Shown here: positions 8,435 to 13,701 of the stretch, piece after piece | How positions within the stretch are numbered: position 1 is the first letter of the stretch | Layout of the letters: each line of letters opens with the position of its first letter | Assembly: GCA_027489135.1 (NCBI GenBank) | Contig: JAIYAI010000094.1 | Location: 1 to 13,701, forward strand | DNA length: 13,701 bases | Direction: 5' to 3' | Origin: Acetobacteraceae bacterium | Lineage (GTDB): Bacteria > Pseudomonadota > Alphaproteobacteria > Acetobacterales > Acetobacteraceae | Translations under genes and position numbers: made by a program | Notes under the pieces: generated by a model | The model's input: the letters and a program-made list of their open reading frames with translations, nothing else | The model's database searches: none | What the model was told of the DNA's origin: nothing

Positions 8435-9169
8435 ATGCGCCGTCGCCTGCTTCTCGGACTCGCCTTGCTGCCCGCGCTCGCACGGGCGCAGTCGGCGCCC
8501 GTGCGCGTGCTCTCCGCCGGCGCGATGGAGCCCGGCATGAAGGCGGCGCTGGCGCGCTTCGCGGCCTCGGGCGGCGCGCCGGTGCAGCTTGCCTTCGCCA
8601 CGGCACCGCAGCTGCGCGAGCGCCTGGCCGGCGGGGAGACGCCAGACGTGCTGATCGCGCCGGTGGGCCTGGTGAACGAACTCGCCACCGCCGGTCGGCT
8701 TGCGGGGGAGCGCGCGACGCTCGGACGCATCGGCGTCGGCGTCGCGGTGCGCCAGGACGCGCCGGTGCTGGAGATCGGCGACACGGCGGCCTTCAGGCGC
8801 GCCATCGAGGAGGCGGAGCGCGTGGTCTTCAACCGCGCCTCGACGGGTCTCTACCTCGAGCGGCTGTTCGAACGGCTCGGCATCAGCCTGGGTGCGAAGG
8901 CGGTGCGCTACGCGACGGGCGCCGAGGTGATGAAGCACATCGTCGAGGGCAGCGGGCGGGAGATCGGCCTGGCGCCGACGACGGAGATCCTGCTGGTGCC
9001 GGCAGCGCGCTTCGTCGGGCCGCTGCCGGCGGAGATCCAGAATTTCACGGCCTATGCGGCGGCGCTGCTGCCGAACGGGCCGCCGGGTGCGGCGGCCCTG
9101 TTCTCCTTCCTCTCCGGCGCCGAGGGCCGCGACATCCTCGCCGCGGCCGGGATCGAAGCCGTGCCGTAG
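8435..9169 (+). CDS. ModA-like extracellular solute-binding protein
   Basis: A 244-residue periplasmic binding protein with a Sec signal peptide (residues 1-18, MRRRLLLGLALLPALARA). The mature part follows the type-2 periplasmic-binding fold of the molybdate-binding (ModA-like) group: VRVLSAGAMEPGMKAALARF (23-42) as first strand and helix, GETPDVLIAP (67-76), FNRASTGLYLERLFERLGI (132-150), IGLAPTTEIL (177-186) and a C-terminal SGAEGRDILAAAGI (227-240). An in-frame GTG at 8393 would add 14 residues ahead of the signal peptide, so ATG 8435 is preferred. No permease or ATPase gene is adjacent. ModA-like proteins in such orphan settings often do not bind molybdate, so I leave the ligand open. It converges on the aldehyde dehydrogenase gene, with 34 bases between stops. 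Confidence 0.85.
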   Translation: MRRRLLLGLALLPALARAQSAPVRVLSAGAMEPGMKAALARFAASGGAPVQLAFATAPQLRERLAGGETPDVLIAPVGLVNELATAGRLAGERATLGRIGVGVAVRQDAPVLEIGDTAAFRRAIEEAERVVFNRASTGLYLERLFERLGISLGAKAVRYATGAEVMKHIVEGSGREIGLAPTTEILLVPAARFVGPLPAEIQNFTAYAAALLPNGPPGAAALFSFLSGAEGRDILAAAGIEAVP

Positions 9170-9186
9170 GACGGGCGTAGGACGGA
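9165..9186 (+). repeat. 11-base tandem duplication at the ModA-like gene stop
   Basis: CGTAGGACGGG (9165-9175) is followed at once by CGTAGGACGGA (9176-9186), identical in 10 of 11 positions. The first copy contains the TAG stop. It looks like a small slippage duplication in the 34-base convergent spacer. GGGCG (9173-9177) with CGCCC (9193-9197) is the only hairpin I can draw there and it is too weak to call a terminator. Confidence 0.6.
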
Positions 9187-9203
9187 ATCCCCCGCCCTGC
9201 CCC

Positions 9204-10640
9204 TCACAGCCCGGCCTGCGACACGAACTTCGTGTTCAGGTAGGCTTCGATCGCCTCGGACCCGCCCTCGGAGCCGTAGCCGCTGTCCTTCACGCCGCCG
9301 AAGGGCACCTCGGGCAGCGCCAGGCCCAAGTGGTTGATGGTCAGCATCCCGCTCTCGACCTTGGACGCGATGGCGTTCGCGGTCTTGGCGCTGCGGGTGA
9401 AGGCATATCCCGCCAGGCCATAGGGCAGGCGGTTCGCCTCCTCCACCACCTCGTCGAAGTCGCTGAAGGACGAGATCATGGCGACGGGGCCGAAGGGCTC
9501 CTCGTTCATCATGCGGGCGTCCTTGGACACGCCGGTCAGCACGGTGGGCTGGTAGAAATAGCCCTTGTTGCCGATGCGCTCGCCGCCGGTATGCACCTCG
9601 GCGCCGCGGCTCCGCGCATCCGCCATCAGCCCCTCCACCCAGGGAATGCGCCGGTCATGGGCGAGCGGGCCCATCTGCACCCCCTCCTCCATGCCGTTGC
9701 CGACCTTCACGGCCTTGGCGGCGGCGACGAACTTCTCGACGAAGGGGGCGTAGAGCTTCTCCTGCACCAGGAAGCGGGTGGGAGAGACGCAGACCTGGCC
9801 GGCATTGCGGAACTTCGCCGCCGCCAGGGTCTTCGCCGCGAGGTCGAGATCGGCGTCGTCGAAGACGATCGCCGGCGCATGCCCCCCAAGCTCCATCGTC
9901 ACCCGCTTCATGTGCAGCCCCGCCAGCGCGGAGAGCTGCTTGCCCACGGGGGTGGAGCCCGTGAAGGTCACCTTGCGGATGACGGGGTGCGGGATGAGGT
10001 ACTCGCTGATCTCGGCCGGCACGCCATAGACCAGGCCGACGACGCCATTGGGAAGTCCGGCATCGACGAAGGCCTGGATCAGCGCGGCCGGCGAGGCCGG
10101 GGTCTCCTCCGGCGCCTTGACGATGATCGAGCAGCCCGTGGCGACGGCGGCGGAGAGCTTGCGGACGACCTGGTTGATCGGGAAGTTCCAGGGGGTGAAG
10201 GCGGCGACGGGCCCGACCGGCTCCTTGATGACAAGCTGGTACACGCCCTCGGCGCGGGCCGGGATGACGCGGCCATAGGCGCGGCGGGCTTCCTCGGCGA
10301 ACCAGTCGATGATGTCGGCGCCGGCCAGCACCTCCATCTTCGCCTCGATCACCGGCTTGCCCTGCTCGGCCGTCATCAGGCGCGCCACCTCGTCGGCGCG
10401 GCTGCGGAAGATGTCGGCGGCCTTGCGCATCAGCTTCGAGCGCTCGAAGGCCGAGACCTTCTTCCAGACGGCGAAGCCCTTCTCGGCGGCGGCGAGCGCC
10501 TCGTCGAGGTCGCCCCTGGAAGCATGGGCGACGGTGCCGATCACTTCCTCGGTGGCGGGGTTCAGCACGGGCAGGGTGCGGTTGCCCTCGGCCGGGCGCC
10601 ACTTGCCGTCGATGTAGAGGTTGACGTTCGGGTATGACAT
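9204..10640 (-). CDS. gabD: NAD(P)-dependent succinate-semialdehyde dehydrogenase-type aldehyde dehydrogenase
   Basis: A 478-residue aldehyde dehydrogenase that oxidises an aldehyde (probably succinate semialdehyde or a related omega-semialdehyde) to the acid with NAD(P)+. Visible catalytic parts are PWNF with Asn152, IVKAPEETPAS (173-183) with the cofactor-contacting Lys175, FTGSTPVG (226-233), the general base Glu250 in MELGGHAPA and the catalytic Cys284 in NAGQVCVSPTRF, then EEPFGP further on. Classical bacterial GabD has C-x-C at the active site (GQTCVC); here the second is Ser286, which loosens the substrate assignment, so an alpha-ketoglutarate-semialdehyde or other dehydrogenase is possible. 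Length is typical. ATG at 10640 follows GAGGAG (10654-10649) by eight bases. It seems to be a single-gene unit: convergent with the ModA-like gene and 136 bases after the glycosyltransferase gene, with a candidate promoter in and just upstream of that gap. Confidence 0.9.
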   Translation of the reverse strand: MSYPNVNLYIDGKWRPAEGNRTLPVLNPATEEVIGTVAHASRGDLDEALAAAEKGFAVWKKVSAFERSKLMRKAADIFRSRADEVARLMTAEQGKPVIEAKMEVLAGADIIDWFAEEARRAYGRVIPARAEGVYQLVIKEPVGPVAAFTPWNFPINQVVRKLSAAVATGCSIIVKAPEETPASPAALIQAFVDAGLPNGVVGLVYGVPAEISEYLIPHPVIRKVTFTGSTPVGKQLSALAGLHMKRVTMELGGHAPAIVFDDADLDLAAKTLAAAKFRNAGQVCVSPTRFLVQEKLYAPFVEKFVAAAKAVKVGNGMEEGVQMGPLAHDRRIPWVEGLMADARSRGAEVHTGGERIGNKGYFYQPTVLTGVSKDARMMNEEPFGPVAMISSFSDFDEVVEEANRLPYGLAGYAFTRSAKTANAIASKVESGMLTINHLGLALPEVPFGGVKDSGYGSEGGSEAIEAYLNTKFVSQAGL

Positions 10641-10759
10641 GCGGCGGTCTCCTCGTTCTGGCTCCAGCCCGGCGCAGCCGGCGCCGGTTCGGGGGGGCGG
10701 ACTTTGCGCCGGGGCGCGGGGGCGGGCAATGCCGGGTGCCGGCAGCGTGACCGGCCCCA

Positions 10760-10785
10760 GCGCTATATTTCGTTGGCTATAGCGC
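10760..10785. repeat. perfect 8-bp inverted repeat over the probable gabD promoter
   Basis: GCGCTATA (10760-10767) and TATAGCGC (10778-10785) are exact inverted copies separated by ten bases, in an AT-rich island unlike the surrounding DNA. The right arm overlaps the TAG stop of the glycosyltransferase gene (10779-10777). No T-run follows on either strand, so a protein-binding operator is more likely than an intrinsic terminator, though a stem-loop protecting the mRNA end is possible. Confidence 0.6.
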
Positions 10786-10790
10786 AGCAA
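10762..10790 (-). promoter_or_regulatory. candidate sigma70-type promoter for the aldehyde dehydrogenase gene
   Basis: On the minus strand TTGCTG (10790-10785) and TATAGC (10767-10762) are separated by exactly 17 bases, a fair -35/-10 pair and the best one I found in the window. Transcription would begin near 10755, giving a leader of about 115 bases before the gabD ATG. The -35 lies inside the last codons of the glycosyltransferase gene. The inverted repeat covers the spacer and the -10, which fits repression by a dimeric regulator. This is inference from sequence only. Confidence 0.45.
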
Positions 10791-11925
10791 CCCGGCGCCC
10801 GGCCAGGATCGCCGCCGCCAGCGTATCCTGCTGCACGGCGACATCGGCCGCGACGCGCAGCGCCAGGCGCCGCGTGGCCGCCGCCACCTCGGCCCGGAAG
10901 GCCGCATCCGCCGCGTGGCGCCGCGCCAGCGCCGCCAGGGCCGGCGCGTCGGCCGCGGCATGCACCGGGTGCTCCGCCGGCAGTCCCGCGAAGCCATGCG
11001 CGGTGCCCAGCACAGGCCGGCCCGACATCAGCGCCTCCACCGCCTTGATCTTCAGGCCCGTGCCGCCGGTGTTCGGCACCAGCACGCAGCCCACCGCGTC
11101 GTAGAACGCCGCCACCGCCGGGACGATGCCGAGCCATTGCGGGCGCGAGCGCAGCGCATGCTCCGCATCGATCCGCCCGACCACGCTGCCCGCCAGCAGC
11201 CAGTCCAGCGGCCCCGCCGCCGCGATCGCCGTGTCCAGCGCCCGCACTGCGTCGAGGTTCCAGGGATTGTGCGAGGCCAGCACGCCGAAGGCGGCGCGCG
11301 GCGGCGGCAGGGCCGGCCCGGCCAGCAGGCGCGGCGGCGGTGCATGCCCGACCACCAGCACCTGCCGCGCACCGCGCGCCGCGAGCGCCCCGGCCTCACC
11401 CTCCTGGATGGCCAGGACGAGGTCCGCGCGCGGGAGGCCGCGCGATTCCTCGGCGACGGAGGTGAAGTACCAGGAGGGATCGAGCCCCGCCTGTTCGGCC
11501 ACCGCCCGGCGATCGCCGAACAGGTCATGCGTGTCGATGATGCGGAGGGGCGGCTGGTCGTCGAGCCCCGCGAGGACGCCGCCGAGCCAGACGTAGTTCA
11601 CCAGCACTGCGTCGTAGCGGCGCGCCCGGTGCAGGGCGGCGACGCGGGCGACGAGGCTGGCGGGGCACCAGTCGTCGAGGCCCCAGAGACCGGGGAAACG
11701 CGGCTCGGGCCGGCGCTCGGCGTGGTTCACGTGGAAGACGGGCCAGGCAGCGCGCATGGCCGCCTCCTCCTCCGCCGTCATGCCCTCCGCCGTGTGGTAG
11801 AGGAACTCGCAGGCGATGCCGCGCGCCATCAGACCCTCGGCCAGCGCGACGATCCGCGCGGCATTGCCCTGCCGCGTCGGGTGCGAGGCGACGGGCGAGA
11901 GGATGAGCAGCCGCGGCGGCCTCAT
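10777..11925 (-). CDS. glycosyltransferase, GT4-like GT-B fold
   Basis: A 382-residue cytoplasmic glycosyltransferase. The N-terminal half opens with RLLILSPVASHPTRQGNAAR (5-24), a nucleotide-sugar transferase opening with a GNAAR acceptor-side loop. It continues with YDAVLVNYVWLGGVL (104-118) and RIIDTHDLFGDRR (128-140). The C-terminal half has FGVLASHNPWNLDAV (213-227), LVPNTGGTGLKIKAVEALMSG (282-302) and PVLGTAHGFAGL (304-315). The GTGLKIKAVEAL block is the donor-binding region with the typical GT4 glutamate (E297). ATG at 11925 overlaps the upstream gene's TGA (ATGA). It is the last gene of a coupled minus-strand set with an unknown protein and another glycosyltransferase, so it probably acts in building a surface or exported polysaccharide. 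The sugar donor and acceptor cannot be deduced. Confidence 0.87.
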   Translation of the reverse strand: MRPPRLLILSPVASHPTRQGNAARIVALAEGLMARGIACEFLYHTAEGMTAEEEAAMRAAWPVFHVNHAERRPEPRFPGLWGLDDWCPASLVARVAALHRARRYDAVLVNYVWLGGVLAGLDDQPPLRIIDTHDLFGDRRAVAEQAGLDPSWYFTSVAEESRGLPRADLVLAIQEGEAGALAARGARQVLVVGHAPPPRLLAGPALPPPRAAFGVLASHNPWNLDAVRALDTAIAAAGPLDWLLAGSVVGRIDAEHALRSRPQWLGIVPAVAAFYDAVGCVLVPNTGGTGLKIKAVEALMSGRPVLGTAHGFAGLPAEHPVHAAADAPALAALARRHAADAAFRAEVAAATRRLALRVAADVAVQQDTLAAAILAGRRVAAL

Positions 11926-12659
11926 GCCGGGGCGATCTCCACCGCCTGCAGCACGGCCCCGTCGCCGGCGAGGCCGAGCACCACAGGAAGGCCGGGCTGC
12001 GGCGTGAAGGGCATGGCCGGGTCGTGCGGCGCGCCGTCCAGGAACATGGCCGTCGCACCCTCCGACCGCACCGCGATGCGCCAGGGCCGCACCGGCAGCG
12101 CGCCGAGCAGCACGCGCAGGCGCCCCGGCGCCTCCCGCCACCTCGGCAGCGCGGCACCGGGCAGCGTCACGGGCGGCAGCGCCGGCGCGAAGAGCGTCAG
12201 CGTCGCCAGGCGCTCCGTCACCGGCCGCGCCGCCCATTCCCAGCCCGTCCCGGCCATCGCCTCGGCGGCCGCAGCCAGCGCGGCGAGCGCCCCGGGGAGC
12301 GCGCCCTCCGGCAGCAGGAGACTGGCTTGCTCCACGGCCCCCCCGGCGCCGGTCAGCAGCAGGATGCGCGGCGCCTCCGGGAGGTCGCGCGCGGCCGTCA
12401 GCACCATGGCGCCGGCGGCGAGCCAGGGCGCGGCCTCGCCCTCGGTGGCGACGAGGCCGGGATCGCCAGGGTCGGCGTCGCGCAGGCCAAAGCCCTCCAG
12501 CAGGGTCCGTTCCGCCGGCGGCAGAATGGCATCGTGGGGCAACATCGGCACCACCCCCGGCCACCAGGGGAAGAGCCCCCCCGTCGCCACGGCGCGGTCG
12601 AGCACCGCCAGGTCCGGAAAGGCCCGCCGCAGCAGCGCGACTCGCAGCGGCGCCGTCAT
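11922..12659 (-). CDS. hypothetical protein between two glycosyltransferases
   Basis: A 245-residue protein that I do not recognise. It has no signal peptide, no membrane helix and no catalytic motif I can name. It begins MTAPLRVALLRRAFPDLA, has a Pro/Trp-rich segment GGLFPWWPGVVPMLPHDAIL (27-46), a long Ala/Leu-rich middle (about 80-140) and a C-terminal third (150-245) dominated by short alternating hydrophobic strands such as WRIAVRSEGATAMFLDG, consistent with a beta-rich domain. It is a real gene by context: ATGA overlaps join it to the genes on both sides, its third codon positions are strongly G/C, and it has no internal stop. It could be an accessory or acceptor-recognition subunit of the adjacent glycosyltransferases, or an acyl- or carbohydrate-modifying protein; both are guesses. 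Confidence 0.7.
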   Translation of the reverse strand: MTAPLRVALLRRAFPDLAVLDRAVATGGLFPWWPGVVPMLPHDAILPPAERTLLEGFGLRDADPGDPGLVATEGEAAPWLAAGAMVLTAARDLPEAPRILLLTGAGGAVEQASLLLPEGALPGALAALAAAAEAMAGTGWEWAARPVTERLATLTLFAPALPPVTLPGAALPRWREAPGRLRVLLGALPVRPWRIAVRSEGATAMFLDGAPHDPAMPFTPQPGLPVVLGLAGDGAVLQAVEIAPA

Positions 12660-13701
12660 GCGCGCCAGTCCGGCAAAGCGAGGTCGAGCAGCAAACCCGG
12701 CGTCGCCGGCGGCGCCATCACGCGCAGGCCAAGCAGCATCGCCTCCGGCGGCAGCAGGTCCGGCACCAGTCCCTCCGCCTCCCCGCCGAGGAAGAGGCGG
12801 CAGCGGCCCGTCACGCCCGCCAGGGCGCGGCGCACCGCCCCGGGGTCGATGGCCGCGGTCACCAGCGCCGGCGCCGGGGCGGGGACGAAGACGGGCCGGT
12901 CGCGCGACGCGTGCAGCAGATCAGCGTAGGCCGCCGCCACCTTGTCCAGCGCCATCTCCGCCAGGGCGAAGCGCCGCCCCGCCGCACCGATCCCGCGCGC
13001 CAGGTCCGGCGCCGCCGCCAGCCCCGCGAGCGCCGCCGCCAGCGCCTGCGCCGCGCCCACCACCGGCAGGTGCAGCACCGCGTCGCGCGGCAGGTCCGCA
13101 TAGGCCGCCGTGTCGCTGACGACGGCGCAGGTACCGGCCGCCAGGGCGCGGGCCAGCGGACCGGAGCTTTCACCGTGCGAGGGAAAGCGCAGGTTCACCA
13201 GCACGTCGGCCGCGGCGATATGCGCATCCAGCGCCGCGTCCTCGAGCCAGCCCGTCACCTGCGCCCGCGCACCCAGGCCGGCCCGCGCGATCATCGCGGG
13301 GAGATCGACCTCCTCCGGCCGCGCCTCCCCGGCATGGATCCACCGCGCGCCGGGCACGGCCTGCAGCGCGGCGACGAGCCAGTCGAAGCGCTTGGCGCGC
13401 GTGGCGAAGCCGGCGGTCACCACCAGGAAGCCGTCCTCCGCGATGCCGAGCGCGGCGCGCGCCGCCGCGCGGTCCGGCATGGACGTCGTCGGCAGCAGGT
13501 GCGGCACCACCGCGACATGGGCGGTGCGGTCCGCGCCATGCAGCGCGCGCAACCGGGCCGCGGCGAAGCGCGAATGCACGATGACGGCGCGCGACCGCGC
13601 CAGCACCTCGCCGGTGCAGTCGCAGAGCGCGTGATCGGCCCGCAGCGCCAGGCCGCGGTCGCGCCGCTGCCGCGCCAGCAGCGCGCCCATCGGCGTCCCC
13701 G
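12656..13701 (-). CDS. glycosyltransferase, GT4 family, 5' end outside the window
   Basis: The frame stays open to the right edge, so the start is missing. From the in-frame Met at 13690, 344 residues are visible. That Met is not the true start, because the conserved N-terminal domain is absent and only its end is seen (RSRAVIVHSRFAAARLR). Next comes the GT4 donor-binding domain: LVVTAGFATRAKRFDWLV (89-106) with the basic Arg98/Lys100 pair, WIHAGEA (117-123), VTGWLEDAALDAHIAAADV (145-163) and NLRFPSHGESSGPLARALAAG (166-186) with Glu174, then AVVSDTAAYADLP (189-201). After about residue 265 a C-terminal extension of roughly 80 residues follows (from PVFVPAPAPAL) that I cannot assign. Its TGA overlaps the ATG of the unknown gene. 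A role in surface-polysaccharide or glycan assembly is inferred. Confidence 0.87.
   Translation of the reverse strand, partial: GTPMGALLARQRRDRGLALRADHALCDCTGEVLARSRAVIVHSRFAAARLRALHGADRTAHVAVVPHLLPTTSMPDRAAARAALGIAEDGFLVVTAGFATRAKRFDWLVAALQAVPGARWIHAGEARPEEVDLPAMIARAGLGARAQVTGWLEDAALDAHIAAADVLVNLRFPSHGESSGPLARALAAGTCAVVSDTAAYADLPRDAVLHLPVVGAAQALAAALAGLAAAPDLARGIGAAGRRFALAEMALDKVAAAYADLLHASRDRPVFVPAPAPALVTAAIDPGAVRRALAGVTGRCRLFLGGEAEGLVPDLLPPEAMLLGLRVMAPPATPGLLLDLALPDWRA

Noticed and set aside
7642..8832. In-frame upstream extension of TctC gene 3
   Set aside because: It crosses the phosphatase-like and ModA-like genes with antisense-type composition; a strong ribosome binding site and signal peptide fix the start at 7641.
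11922..12896. Frameshifted single gene covering the glycosyltransferase extension and the unknown protein
   Set aside because: The ATGA junction is a standard coupled start and occurs again at the next junction; nothing in the sequence requires a frameshift.
12656..13690. ATG at 13690 as true start of the last glycosyltransferase
   Set aside because: The frame stays open to the window edge and the protein would lack almost the whole N-terminal GT-B domain.

Overview
The window reads as chromosome of a very GC-rich alphaproteobacterium. The density of TctC/Bug-type solute-binding proteins and the codon use (G or C at nearly every third position) fit Acetobacteraceae of the Roseomonas type; this assignment is an inference from composition and gene content, since no rRNA or other marker is present. 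Coding density is very high: no gene-free stretch exceeds about 140 bases. I see no tRNA, rRNA, CRISPR array, transposase or integrase.

Layout, left to right. (1) 70-1874, plus strand: a TctC-type binding protein and an alpha/beta hydrolase that overlap by one base. (2) 1871-4801, minus strand: a mandelate-racemase/enolase-superfamily enzyme, a BenE-type aromatic-acid/proton symporter starting at GTG inside the enolase stop, and a DUF1028 (Ntn-hydrolase-like) protein. This looks like one uptake-plus-catabolism operon. (3) 4895-5863, plus strand: a second TctC protein, divergent from the enolase operon. (4) 5864-8351, minus strand: a periplasmic histidine-phosphatase-like protein, a third TctC protein and a DUF4261 protein. 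(5) 8435-9169, plus strand: a ModA-like solute-binding protein. (6) 9204-10640, minus strand: a succinate-semialdehyde-type aldehyde dehydrogenase, with a plausible promoter and overlapping palindrome just upstream. (7) 10777-13701, minus strand: two GT4-type glycosyltransferases flanking an unrecognised 245-residue protein, joined by ATGA overlaps. The first of these glycosyltransferase genes runs off the right edge.

The left 10.6 kb can be read as a carboxylate scavenging and catabolism region. Several periplasmic binding proteins lack any visible membrane partner and sit beside soluble enzymes (hydrolase, enolase-fold dehydratase/racemase, aldehyde dehydrogenase) and one complete symporter. 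The right 3 kb is a separate surface- or exo-polysaccharide assembly locus. I found no clear new defence or mobile system. The points most worth following are the coupled enolase/BenE/DUF1028 operon, the unknown protein between the glycosyltransferases, the orphan binding-protein set, and the palindrome-covered promoter of the aldehyde dehydrogenase.
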